This document shows positions 8,574-17,358 of a DNA stretch of 64,000 nt, piece after piece. The notes under the pieces are model-generated. The model was not told the DNA's origin and did no database searches. It saw only the letters and a program-made list of their open reading frames with translations. Position 1 is the first letter of the stretch; each line of letters opens with the position of its first letter. The DNA is from Pseudochrobactrum asaccharolyticum (GTDB taxonomy: Bacteria; Pseudomonadota; Alphaproteobacteria; Rhizobiales; Rhizobiaceae), in contig NZ_QNRH01000001.1 in NCBI RefSeq assembly GCF_003314995.1, positions 798,117 through 862,116 of the forward strand. Direction: 5' to 3'. A program made the translations under genes and the position numbers.

Positions 8574-10495
8574 TAGTTAGCAGAGGTGGTTTCAGCCCAC
8601 CATGTAGGGAATTGATAGCCGTAAAGCGAGGTTTTTTCCGGATATTTAATATGTGACCACCGCGCAACCTGCTGTTTCGGCAAATAATACAGCGGTAAAT
8701 AATAACTGCCGGATATCAGTAACCGGTCAAATGCCCGCACAGTATCAACGAAAGCAGAGCGGTCTTTGGCGGCGAGCATAGCCTCGATCATTGCATCAAG
8801 TGCTTCATCCTGTGCACCCGGATAGTTGAAACTGCCAAGAGCATCACGCGAGCCGGAACCCCAACGCATCCACTGCTCATTGCCGGGCGAGAGAGACGCG
8901 GTGAGGGCACCGATAATCATATCATAATCAAAGTTCTGCAGGCGCTGCTGATATTGTGCATCATCGGCGCTGCGGATTTCAGCGATAATACCGAGACGTG
9001 CGAGATTACGCTTATAGGCCAATGCAAGCTTTTCCTCATCGACCGAACGGGTCATGATTTCAAAGCTCAAGCGCGTTCCTTGCGGTGTGGTTGCCACACC
9101 ATTGTTGAAGGTAAAACCCGCTTCAATCAACAGATCATAGGCCTTTTTCGCCGGTTCTCGGTCATGGCCGCTGCCATCAGTCATGGCTGGCTGCCATGTG
9201 CCGTTCAGCGCTTCCGGTAACAACTTGTCATTATAGGCTGCCAGCAGTTGTTTTTCGCCATCAGAGGCCGGACGGCCGACAGATGATAGTTCCGAGCCCT
9301 GCCAGAAACTGGCCATGCGGTCATATTGACCAGCGAACAGGGAGCGGTTTGCCCATTCAAAATCAAACAGCTCTGAAAGCGCACGGCGCACTTTAACATC
9401 GGCAAATTTCTCGCGCCGTGTATTGAAAACAAAGCCGAGCATATTGGCTGGTGTGCCTTTGACAAAAGTGTCTTTGATGATCTTGCCCTGTGTTACTGCA
9501 GGGAAATTATAGGCTTTGCTCCAGTGATTAGGCGAGCCGTCAATATACACATCGACAAGCCCTTTTTTGAAAGCCTCGAAATAGGAGGTTTCATTGCGGA
9601 AATACTCAATGGTGATCGTATCAAAATTGTTGAAACCGGCGCGGCTTGGCAAGTCTTTTGCCCAGTAGTCCGGATTGCGCTGATAGGTAATACGCTCGCC
9701 CGGCTTTACATCTTTAATAATATAAGGACCGCTTGCGACCGGCGGTTTCAGAGATGCCTTGCCGAAAGTTTCCGGATCAACAGCATGTTTCGGCAGCACC
9801 GGCATAGTACTTGCCAAGAGCAGCGGAAATTCGCGGTTCGCCTTGTCATTGAAGGTAATACGAATGCCGCGCTCGCCGGTTCTCTCAATCTTGTCGATCT
9901 GCTTCATACGGGCATTAAATGGCGGACGGCCTTTTTCCGTCAGAATTTCATAGGTGAAAAGCACATCATCCGGTGTTACCGGTTTGCCGTCTGACCATCG
10001 GGCTTTCGGGTTCAGCGTAAATTCGATGAAGCTGCGCGCATCATCAATCTCAACGCTTTCGGCGAGCAAGCCATAGAGTGTAAAAGGCTCATCGGTTGAG
10101 CGCTGCATCAGCGGCTCAAACACCAGATTGCCGAAATCACCGTCAATGAACATGCCGCGCGCTGTAGTACGCATGCTCTGTAAAACAAACGGGTTCAGAC
10201 TGTCGAAAGTACCGACGACCCCATAGGTGATTTTTCCCGCCTTAGGAGCTTCAGGATTAGTATAGGCGAAGTGTTTATAGTCTGCTGGCAGCGCAACATC
10301 ACCATGCATCGAGAGTGCATAAGAGGGGGCCGAGCCTTGTGCCACTGCATCTGTCTGTAAAGGCGCGGTTTGCGCTTGAGCCGAAATATCCGCAAGCGAA
10401 ACTCCGGATGCGGCTGCCAAAGCAGATGTTCCCAGCATGGCAAGCAGATGACGCCTGTTAATGGTGCGAGGGAAAGGCTGGTATGGCTGTCTCAT
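8573..10495 (-). CDS. ABC transporter substrate-binding protein, family 5 (oligopeptide/YejA-like)
   Basis: A 640-aa extracellular solute-binding protein of family 5 (DppA/OppA/YejA type). The N-terminus carries a twin-arginine pair and hydrophobic stretch (INRRHLLAMLGTSALAAASG), compatible with Tat export to the periplasm. Family signatures include LNPKARWSDGKPVTPDDVLFT and the GPYIIKDVKPGERITYQRNPDYW block. No permease or ATPase gene is adjacent, so it must work with a transporter encoded elsewhere. Its stop codon overlaps the start of the FrnE-like gene. Peptide or small-molecule specificity cannot be assigned. Confidence 0.9.
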   Translation of the reverse strand: MRQPYQPFPRTINRRHLLAMLGTSALAAASGVSLADISAQAQTAPLQTDAVAQGSAPSYALSMHGDVALPADYKHFAYTNPEAPKAGKITYGVVGTFDSLNPFVLQSMRTTARGMFIDGDFGNLVFEPLMQRSTDEPFTLYGLLAESVEIDDARSFIEFTLNPKARWSDGKPVTPDDVLFTYEILTEKGRPPFNARMKQIDKIERTGERGIRITFNDKANREFPLLLASTMPVLPKHAVDPETFGKASLKPPVASGPYIIKDVKPGERITYQRNPDYWAKDLPSRAGFNNFDTITIEYFRNETSYFEAFKKGLVDVYIDGSPNHWSKAYNFPAVTQGKIIKDTFVKGTPANMLGFVFNTRREKFADVKVRRALSELFDFEWANRSLFAGQYDRMASFWQGSELSSVGRPASDGEKQLLAAYNDKLLPEALNGTWQPAMTDGSGHDREPAKKAYDLLIEAGFTFNNGVATTPQGTRLSFEIMTRSVDEEKLALAYKRNLARLGIIAEIRSADDAQYQQRLQNFDYDMIIGALTASLSPGNEQWMRWGSGSRDALGSFNYPGAQDEALDAMIEAMLAAKDRSAFVDTVRAFDRLLISGSYYLPLYYLPKQQVARWSHIKYPEKTSLYGYQFPTWWAETTSAN

Positions 10496-11013
10496 TGGTC
10501 AATCACTATCCGAAATCTTGTCAATATGCGTCGTTTTGTCAGGAATTGGCTTGGTTTTATTGAGGTTTACTCTGTTTCGGAAATATCCGTAAACTCTTGT
10601 AAATTTGATTCGTATCAGATGCACCGCATAAAATGCCTGTTTGGCGCGAATATGCAGCAAACCACAGAAATATAATACCCGCAATTCGCCTTCCGCTTTT
10701 GTTTTTCTGGTCAGATAATCCGCAAATGCGTTGTTTTTATAGTGCAAATCGACGTTAAAAAACTATGGTTAACAATTCGGTACTGGATAAAACGATACAG
10801 GCGGTGTAACACCGCAAGTAACGTGAGGTCACGCTGTTGCCGTATTTTATTCGCACTCATAGCTGCGAAATGCGGATCATCGGCTGATCCGCAACGGATA
10901 ATGCTGTCTTGCATTGCGATACAGCTGCCTCCCATAGCAAATAAGCGCTGTTTGTTTTTGCAAGACAGTGCATTCAGAATTCAGATCAGAGTGTTGAAAG
11001 GAACCTGTTGATC
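10496..11013. other. Gene-free 518-bp stretch with a hairpin-rich leader
   Basis: No convincing coding region. The left part is the upstream region of the solute-binding gene. The right part, leading to the ialB-type gene, holds three close hairpins: GCGGTG/CACCGC at 10801-10815, CGTG/CACG at 10822-10833 and a perfect 9-bp stem TGCGGATCA/TGATCCGCA at 10871-10893. They could fold in a long 5' leader or belong to a small RNA. Confidence 0.5.
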
Positions 11014-11631
11014 ATGACCAACACGAAGACATTCGCTGCCGCATCCGCAATTGCCGGCGCTGTTGCCCTGCTTGCAACTGCATCCATTCCGGCCTCAGCT
11101 CAACAGCTGCCGCCGCAGGGATGGTTCAAGGTCTGCTCGAAGCAGGAAGACAATGACATCTGCAATACGCAGAATATTGTTACTGCGGATTCCGGTCAGC
11201 TTTTGACTGCGATCAACCTGATCGAAATCAAAGGCAAGATTAACCGTAAGATTTTCCAGGTTTCTGTTCCGACCGGTCGTCTGATCCCTGCAGGCATCGG
11301 CATGCAGATCGATGCCAACAAAACCACTAAAATTGAATACGGCATTTGCTTCCCAGATCGTTGTATCGCTGAAGCTCCGCTGACAGATGAAATGGTCAAT
11401 GCGCTGAAAAAAGGCGGTAAGCTGACCCTTACATCCGTAAATTTCCAGAATAAGCCAAATCCGATCACTGTTCAGCTCACCGGTTTCTCCGATGCTCTGA
11501 GCGGCAAGGGTCTGCAGCAGAATGAAATTGAACAGCGCCAGAAAGATCTTCAGGATGCAGTTCAGAAGCGTCAGAAAGAATTTGAAGCCAAGATGAAGGC
11601 GGAACAGGAAAAGGCGAAAGCCGGTAACTGA
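11014..11631 (+). CDS. Invasion-associated locus B (IalB) family protein
   Basis: A 205-aa exported protein. The signal peptide (residues 1-31, ending ASIPASAQQ) precedes an IalB-type domain with the motif WFKVCSKQEDNDICNTQN, containing the usual cysteine pair, and a second pair around GICFPDRCIAEAP. The last 45 residues are charged and helical (EIEQRQKDLQDAVQKRQKE) and should form a coiled coil. The ATG at 11014 has AAAGGAA 10 bases upstream; a TTG two codons earlier is less likely. IalB proteins are periplasmic or envelope proteins, named after Bartonella, with no enzyme activity known. A long structured leader precedes it. Confidence 0.85.
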   Translation: MTNTKTFAAASAIAGAVALLATASIPASAQQLPPQGWFKVCSKQEDNDICNTQNIVTADSGQLLTAINLIEIKGKINRKIFQVSVPTGRLIPAGIGMQIDANKTTKIEYGICFPDRCIAEAPLTDEMVNALKKGGKLTLTSVNFQNKPNPITVQLTGFSDALSGKGLQQNEIEQRQKDLQDAVQKRQKEFEAKMKAEQEKAKAGN

Positions 11632-11657
11632 TCTGATCATCAGGAAACAGATTTTAA

Positions 11658-11680
11658 GGGCGCCTCTGGCGCCCTTTTTT
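11658..11680 (+). terminator. Terminator of the ialB-type gene
   Basis: 7-bp GC stem GGGCGCC/GGCGCCC with loop TCT and six T, 26 bases after the stop codon. Confidence 0.9.
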
Positions 11681-11702
11681 ATTGAGTTAACGGGAGGGAA
11701 TA

Positions 11703-12203
11703 ATGACAAGGCCGGAATTAATAACGCAACGCCTGAAGCTGCGGATTTACTCGGCGGAGGATGCTGAGGAAATGTACAGCCATATTACGCCGACGCTCAC
11801 GCGTTTTATGGCGTGGGAACCACCTGCTTCTTTTGAAGAGTTTTTGTCCAATAAGCCTTCATGGGAGGAGCGTTTTCTGCAAGGTACGGATTACCATTTC
11901 GTAGCCAGAGACCTGCAAAGCGGGCGCTATATCGGTGTGGTCGGCGTGCATCGCGCTACAACAGCCACACCGGAATTTGGCGTATGGATGAGCGAAGATG
12001 TGCACGGGCAGGGCTTTGGTAAAGAAGCAGTTGGCGCAGTTTTCGAATGGGCGAAGGAAGCCTTGCAGGCAGATTATTTTATCTATCCGGCTGCTGATGA
12101 AAACTGGGCAAGCCGCAAGATCGCGGAATCTCTGGGCGGACAACTCGTCTCTTCCGAGCAGAAGCCGAAATATATGTCGGTGACCTATCATATTCCGGCA
12201 TGA
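11703..12203 (+). CDS. GNAT acetyltransferase, RimJ/RimL type (copy 1)
   Basis: A 166-aa GNAT N-acetyltransferase (acetyl-CoA to an amine). It begins TRPELITQRLKLRIYSAEDA, the classic Acetyltransf_3 entry, and has the acetyl-CoA loop in GVWMSEDVHGQGFGKEAVG (Q-G-x-G-x) and an N-terminal-like helix NWASRKIAESLGG. The RBS is GGGAGGG before ATG. It is a clear paralog of the next gene: both share RxMxWExPAS, YFIYP and YHIPA. Likely substrates (ribosomal protein N-termini, antibiotics, small amines) cannot be separated. Confidence 0.85.
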   Translation: MTRPELITQRLKLRIYSAEDAEEMYSHITPTLTRFMAWEPPASFEEFLSNKPSWEERFLQGTDYHFVARDLQSGRYIGVVGVHRATTATPEFGVWMSEDVHGQGFGKEAVGAVFEWAKEALQADYFIYPAADENWASRKIAESLGGQLVSSEQKPKYMSVTYHIPA

Positions 12204-12287
12204 GGCACATGCAGTAAGTCATAATTTCTTGGAATTGCTGAACATTACTGAGATCATATCATCGGGTTTCTTTTTAAAGGAAACCCG

Positions 12288-12785
12288 ATGAAAACAGTGA
12301 TTAAAACACAGCGCATGATCCTGCGTCCGTTCACAGCAGAAGACGCAGACGATATTTGGCCATGTATGACTACGAATTTAGCCCGCTATATGCGCTGGGA
12401 ACGACCTGCGTCGGCAGAGGATTTCGAAAAAATTTGGCGCAAATGGCCAGTGCAATTAGCCGAGGAAAGCAATTGTGTTTTTATAGCGCGAAATAATCAG
12501 GATCAGTCATTTATCGGCTTGTTTGGTATGCATGGCTTTAAAACACCATCGCCGCGTCTGGGGCTTTGGGTGCGTGAGGAACTTCACCGGCAGGGATTGG
12601 GGCCGGAAGGTATCGGTGGCATAATGAACTGGTGTCGTAAATATTATTCACCGGACTATTTCATTTATCCTGTTGCGGAAGAAAATAGTCCCAGTCGCAG
12701 GCTTGTGGAGGGGCTCGGCGGCAAACCTGTTGACGTAGAACAGGATCCCAAATTTACATTGATAATTTATCACATTCCTGCGTAA
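12288..12785 (+). CDS. GNAT acetyltransferase, RimJ/RimL type (copy 2)
   Basis: A 165-aa paralog of the preceding acetyltransferase with the same ends (KTQRMILRPFTAEDADDIW at the start, YHIPA at the end). The acetyl-CoA loop is RQGLGPEGIGG. The start ATG follows AAAGGAAACCCG. The 84-bp gap contains no obvious terminator, so the pair may be cotranscribed. The two have clearly diverged, so the duplication is not recent. Confidence 0.85.
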   Translation: MKTVIKTQRMILRPFTAEDADDIWPCMTTNLARYMRWERPASAEDFEKIWRKWPVQLAEESNCVFIARNNQDQSFIGLFGMHGFKTPSPRLGLWVREELHRQGLGPEGIGGIMNWCRKYYSPDYFIYPVAEENSPSRRLVEGLGGKPVDVEQDPKFTLIIYHIPA

Positions 12786-12898
12786 GAGCGCCTCCATTAT
12801 TTTTGGCCGGATATGTCCTGTCATTGTCCTGAAATTGGATTTTCAATATATTTTTTAACGGTAATCTCTGTTATATCAATTCAGTGGAGTTACCAAAA

Positions 12899-13453
12899 AT
12901 GTCCGCTCAAGATACAGCTTTGATTGTTATTGATGTTCAGGAATCCTTCCGCCAGCGCCCTGTGTGGCAGGACGATATTGCCCGTCCGTTTATCCGCAAT
13001 GTGCAGGCACTGATTGATGGTGTCGCTAAACGCAATATTCCTGTCGTGCAGATTTTGCACACGGATAATGATGACGTGTTTCAGCTGGAAAGCGGCTTTG
13101 TACGCACATTGGAAGATGTGCAGATTGAGCCAACGGTATTGTTTTACAAAAAACGCCATTCTGCTCTGATCGAGAGCGGTTTGAATGTCTGGCTAGTCGA
13201 ACATGGCATTCGCAAGCTGATTATCTGTGGCATCAGAACCGAGCAATGTTGTGAAACAACAACGCGCCATGCGTCCGATCTGGGCTATCAGGTTGATTAT
13301 GTGACTGAAGCAACGCTGACTTTTCCGATGCAGCACGCATCAGGGCAGGTCTTTTCTGTTGAAGATATCAAAATGCGAACAGAACTGGTTCTGGCAGGGC
13401 GCTTTGCCCGCATTGTAACTGTTGAACAGGCATTGCAGAACACGGCAGTTTAA
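12899..13453 (+). CDS. Isochorismatase-family cysteine hydrolase
   Basis: A 184-aa cysteine hydrolase of the isochorismatase/nicotinamidase-like superfamily. The catalytic Asp lies in LIVIDVQESF, the Lys in YKKRHSAL, and the Cys in ICGIRTEQCCETTTRHASDLGY. The ATG at 12899 has GGAG 9 bases upstream and is preferred over the GTG at 12884. It is immediately followed by a GlxA-type regulator, a pairing seen often for this enzyme family, so the regulator probably controls it. The substrate is unknown. Confidence 0.87.
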   Translation: MSAQDTALIVIDVQESFRQRPVWQDDIARPFIRNVQALIDGVAKRNIPVVQILHTDNDDVFQLESGFVRTLEDVQIEPTVLFYKKRHSALIESGLNVWLVEHGIRKLIICGIRTEQCCETTTRHASDLGYQVDYVTEATLTFPMQHASGQVFSVEDIKMRTELVLAGRFARIVTVEQALQNTAV

Positions 13454-13463
13454 GGAACAGAAC

Positions 13464-14462
13464 ATGCAAGACTATGGCGGCAACACTATGCAAATCATAC
13501 CGGTTTATGTCGTTGTGCCGCCGCATATTCTGCTGCTCGATGTTGCAGGTCCTGTGGAGGTGTTGCGCCGTGCTAATGCAGAGCAAGATGCTATACGCTT
13601 CGACTATCGTTTTGTTTCTTCCAGTCCGCAGCAGGTCAGTTCAATCGGTCTGTCTGTTGCGGGGTTAGAACCTTTGCCGGAAGTGCTGCCGGATAATGCC
13701 TATATTATTCTATGCGGTACCATTACAGCACCGGCAGAGGCTGCCGATCCTGAACCGGAATATGCAGCACTTGCTGCATGGCTAAAGTCGGTTTTCAGGC
13801 CTTCTATCCATCTCGTGACCATCTGTTCCGGTGCTTTGATTGCCGCGCGGGCAGGGTTGTTTGACGGCTATGCCTGCACAACCCATGCGCTCTCTGTTGA
13901 TGAATTGCGTGCTATAGCTCCGGCTGCCCGTGTGCTGGATAACCGGTTGTTTGTCGAAGATGGTGAGCGTTACTCCAGCGCGGGGATTTCGACCGGAACC
14001 GATTTGATGCTGCATCTGGTGGCAAAGCTAACCTCGCCGGTCGTGGCGCTCAATATTGCCCGTTATATGGTTGTGTATATGCGGCGTACCGGTTCCGATC
14101 CGCAATTTTCGCCGTGGCTGAACGGGCGCAATCACATTCATCCGGCTATTCATCGGGTGCAGGATGCGATTATCGCTGATCCGGCGCGCAACTGGTCATT
14201 GGCAGAACTGGCGGAAACCGGCTTTATGAGTGTGCGCAATTTGTCCCGTTTATTTCTGGAACAGACAGAACTGACAGTGAATGCCTATGTTAATCTGATC
14301 CGCATAACGCTGGCTAAAGACATCCTGACAAACTCGTCACTGGATATGGAGAATATTGCCGAGAAATCCGGCTTCACATCCGCACGGCATTTGCGGCGTG
14401 TCTGGGCAAAATATCATGATATGCCGCCCAATGATTATCGCCGCTTATCTGCCAGTCATTGA
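13464..14462 (+). CDS. GlxA-family transcriptional regulator (DJ-1/PfpI plus AraC domain)
   Basis: A 332-aa regulator. The N-terminal half is a DJ-1/PfpI-like sensor domain with the elbow VTICSGALIAARAGLFDG (about residue 120); the C-terminal third is an AraC-type double helix-turn-helix (NWSLAELAETGFMSVRNLSR and ENIAEKSGFTSARHLRRVW). The ATG at 13464 has AAGGAA 7 bases upstream and lies 10 bases after the isochorismatase-type stop, so the two are likely one operon. Its 3' end overlaps the converging MFS gene by 7 bases. Confidence 0.88.
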   Translation: MQDYGGNTMQIIPVYVVVPPHILLLDVAGPVEVLRRANAEQDAIRFDYRFVSSSPQQVSSIGLSVAGLEPLPEVLPDNAYIILCGTITAPAEAADPEPEYAALAAWLKSVFRPSIHLVTICSGALIAARAGLFDGYACTTHALSVDELRAIAPAARVLDNRLFVEDGERYSSAGISTGTDLMLHLVAKLTSPVVALNIARYMVVYMRRTGSDPQFSPWLNGRNHIHPAIHRVQDAIIADPARNWSLAELAETGFMSVRNLSRLFLEQTELTVNAYVNLIRITLAKDILTNSSLDMENIAEKSGFTSARHLRRVWAKYHDMPPNDYRRLSASH

Positions 14463-15649
14463 GCTTGCACAAGATCGCGCTGCGCAAGGCCGCAAATCAC
14501 TGCGAGCAATAACAGGCCTGCCGATGCCCACAGACCACTTGAGAGGTTATGTGTGAGATCATTAATGAAGCCGATCATCACAGGGCCGACAATCTGACCA
14601 ATCGAGAACATAACCGTCATCATGCCGATGGCGGCTGCCCAGCCTTGCGGCGGCAGATTGCGGCGTACATAGACAGTGGTGGAGGCAACCACTGCAAAGA
14701 AAGCACAGCCGAAACTGGCCGCAGAAACCATCAGCAAAGTGGTGCCTGATGAGAATATCGGCAATAGCGATGCGATCAGTGTGATCAGGGAAAGCAGGGC
14801 AAAGCCGTAGCCGTGCAGGACTTTCTTCTGAATACCGGCGCAAACCCACGGCGAAGCAATGGCACCAAGGCCGATCACAAACCAGAAAGCCGATTGCAGC
14901 ATAGCGCTGCCACCGGAATTCTGCACCCATGCGATCATGAAGGTCATATAGGCAATATAACCGGCACCAACGAACAGGTAGCCCGCTAATATCCCGCTCA
15001 TTGCTTTATAATTGACGCGATAAGGATTGGTCTTCTGATTTGGCTTGTAAACGGTCACATTCTGCCCGCGCGCACCGATCAGCAACATCGCCAAAGGTGC
15101 GGCAAGTAAAGCGAGTACAGCCCATGCATAAGGCCATGAACCGTCTCCGAGATAGGCCATCAAAAAGGGAATGACGAGGCCGGAGATGAAAATACCGATG
15201 CCGGGCCCTGCATAGAATATACCGAGCATAACGGAGCTGCGCTCCGGATAACGCTGCGCAAGACCAGTTGTCAGTAATCCGCCGGCGACAAAAGCCAGTC
15301 CCGCACTGAGACCGGCAACAAAACGCAGCAGATTGAGAATAATGACATCACGGAAAACCGCACACAGTGCGAGTGAGGCAACGACCAGCCAGATATTGAT
15401 GATCATCATTTTATAGGCGCTGATATAGCGCAACAGGCGTGATGCCAGCAGAGCACCTAACAAATAGCCGATACCATTACTGGTATTCATCCAGCCTGCA
15501 TCGGCATAAGACCAGTGCAGATCAGTCCGTATATCTGGCAGCACAAGTGCATAAGCAAAACGCGCAAAGCCTAACCCCAGCGCCGGAACCATTGCTAAGG
15601 CCAGAACAACGGCCAGTGCATTTTCATTTTTCTCGGGCTGAATAGTCAT
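14456..15649 (-). CDS. YbfB/YjiJ-family MFS transporter
   Basis: A 397-aa inner-membrane transporter with 12 predicted membrane segments. The opening GLGFARFAYALVLPDIRTDLHWSYADAG and NTSNGIGYLLGALL are typical of the YbfB/YjiJ branch of the major facilitator superfamily. The C-terminus overlaps the converging glxA-type gene. Substrate is unknown. The promoter must lie in the 150-bp gap before the icd terminator. Confidence 0.85.
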   Translation of the reverse strand: MTIQPEKNENALAVVLALAMVPALGLGFARFAYALVLPDIRTDLHWSYADAGWMNTSNGIGYLLGALLASRLLRYISAYKMMIINIWLVVASLALCAVFRDVIILNLLRFVAGLSAGLAFVAGGLLTTGLAQRYPERSSVMLGIFYAGPGIGIFISGLVIPFLMAYLGDGSWPYAWAVLALLAAPLAMLLIGARGQNVTVYKPNQKTNPYRVNYKAMSGILAGYLFVGAGYIAYMTFMIAWVQNSGGSAMLQSAFWFVIGLGAIASPWVCAGIQKKVLHGYGFALLSLITLIASLLPIFSSGTTLLMVSAASFGCAFFAVVASTTVYVRRNLPPQGWAAAIGMMTVMFSIGQIVGPVMIGFINDLTHNLSSGLWASAGLLLLAVICGLAQRDLVQAQ

Positions 15650-15756
15650 ACTTTGTTATTCCGGTATTATTGCATACGGGATTTATAACGGATTTATGCT
15701 GTGCCGGTGATGATTAATCTTCATGATGCACAATGAAGTGATTTTTATGATCAAGA

Positions 15757-15790
15757 AAAAACCCCGCCTGAATGATCAGGCGGGGTTTTA
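15757..15790 (-). terminator. Terminator of icd
   Basis: 10-bp stem ACCCCGCCTG/CAGGCGGGGT with a 6-base loop; minus-strand reading gives TTTTTT after the stem. It lies 15 bases after the icd stop codon. Confidence 0.92.
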
Positions 15791-15804
15791 AAACTGCTGA
15801 CTGA

Positions 15805-17019
15805 TTAAGCAGCCATTGCTTTCTGCAGGTTTTCGTCGATCTTGTCGAGGAAGCCTGTTGTGGACAGCCAAGGTTGATCCGGACCGATCAGCAGAGCCAG
15901 ATCCTTGGTCATGAAGCCTGCTTCAACAGTGTCTACGCAGACTTTTTCCAGAGTGTCAGCAAAACGCTTCAGCTCGGCATTGTTGTCGAGTTTAGCGCGG
16001 TGCGCCAGACCACGGGTCCATGCGAAGATCGAAGCGATCGAGTTGGTTGAGGTTTCCTCACCCTTCTGATGCTGGCGATAGTGACGGGTTACAGTACCGT
16101 GTGCAGCTTCTGCTTCAACGGTCTTACCATCCGGAGTCATCAGAACCGAGGTCATCAGGCCGAGCGAGCCGAAGCCCTGTGCCACGATGTCGGACTGCAC
16201 GTCACCGTCATAGTTCTTACAAGCCCAGACATAACCGCCGGACCATTTCAGAGCCGAAGCAACCATGTCGTCGATCAGGCGGTGTTCGTACCAGATCTTG
16301 GCTTCTTTGAACTTCTCAGCGAATTCAGCGTCAAAAACTTCCTGGAAGATGTCTTTGAAACGGCCGTCATAGGCTTTGAGAATGGTGTTCTTGGTCGACA
16401 GATAAACCGGATAACCGCGCTGCAGGCCGTAGTTCAGCGATGCACGGGCAAATTCACGGATAGATTCGTCGATATTGTACATAGCCATGGCTACACCGGA
16501 GGATGGTGCATCATAGACTTCGTGTTCAATGGTTTCGCCGTCTTCACCAACGAATTTGATCGACAGCTTGCCTTTGCCCGGGAATTTGAAATCAGTCGCG
16601 CGGTACTGATCACCAAATGCGTGACGGCCAACGATGATTGGCTGTGTCCAGCCCGGAACCAGACGAGGTACGTTTTTGCAGATGATTGGTTCGCGGAAGA
16701 TTACGCCGCCGAGAATGTTGCGGATTGTGCCGTTTGGCGACTTCCACATTTTCTTGAGCTTGAATTCTTCAACGCGGGCTTCATCAGGGGTGATGGTGGC
16801 GCATTTTACACCAACGCCGTGTTCCTTGATGGCATTTGCTGCATCAATGGTAACCTGATCATTGGTCGCATCGCGGTGTTCTACCGACAGATCATAATAT
16901 TTCAGATCGATGTCGAGATATGGATGGATGAGTTTGTCTTTGATAAACTGCCAGATGATGCGGGTCATCTCATCGCCGTCAAGCTCAACGACGGGATTAG
17001 CAACTTTGATCTTTGCCAT
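15805..17019 (-). CDS. icd: NADP-dependent isocitrate dehydrogenase
   Basis: A 404-aa isocitrate dehydrogenase (isocitrate + NADP+ to 2-oxoglutarate + CO2 + NADPH) of the eukaryote-like homodimeric subfamily usual in alphaproteobacteria. Landmarks are [14 protein letters not shown] at the N-terminus, the substrate loop [13 protein letters not shown], and [32 protein letters not shown] with the catalytic acids. Full family length. An AGGAGAGG site precedes the ATG. It is a single-gene unit with its own terminator. Confidence 0.97.
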   Translation of the reverse strand: MAKIKVANPVVELDGDEMTRIIWQFIKDKLIHPYLDIDLKYYDLSVEHRDATNDQVTIDAANAIKEHGVGVKCATITPDEARVEEFKLKKMWKSPNGTIRNILGGVIFREPIICKNVPRLVPGWTQPIIVGRHAFGDQYRATDFKFPGKGKLSIKFVGEDGETIEHEVYDAPSSGVAMAMYNIDESIREFARASLNYGLQRGYPVYLSTKNTILKAYDGRFKDIFQEVFDAEFAEKFKEAKIWYEHRLIDDMVASALKWSGGYVWACKNYDGDVQSDIVAQGFGSLGLMTSVLMTPDGKTVEAEAAHGTVTRHYRQHQKGEETSTNSIASIFAWTRGLAHRAKLDNNAELKRFADTLEKVCVDTVEAGFMTKDLALLIGPDQPWLSTTGFLDKIDENLQKAMAA

Positions 17020-17358
17020 AAAAACCTCTCCTTCATGAAGTTGCGCTTCTCATAGCACTGCTTAGGCGGCAGGCAAAGTGCTAACCGCCGCTTGAGAACA
17101 GGAATAATAAAAATCTCCGCAGATAACGGTTTTTTACAATCTCAAAATACAAAATATACATTCACGATGGCGTGACGGATACAAAAACCGGGCGTCGTTT
17201 GGTCGAGAAACCGGCTGGCAGCGATTCAGTTTTTTGAAATGCAGCTGTTTAATTGTCACGCATGATTTGAATTTCGTCGCTCTTGCGTTTAAGAAAAGCG
17301 CGAAAAGCGCAGGCGGATATCTCTTATTGCGTGAGACAATTTTAGTTTTGAGAAGATA
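17020..17358. other. Divergent intergenic region icd/trmJ
   Basis: 339 bp between two divergent genes. It is AT-rich around 17100-17170 and must hold both promoters. No coding region and no convincing structured element seen. Confidence 0.5.

Noticed and set aside
10499..10747. 82-aa minus-strand frame upstream of the solute-binding gene
   Set aside because: No ribosome site, composition unlike a protein, and it occupies the expected promoter region.
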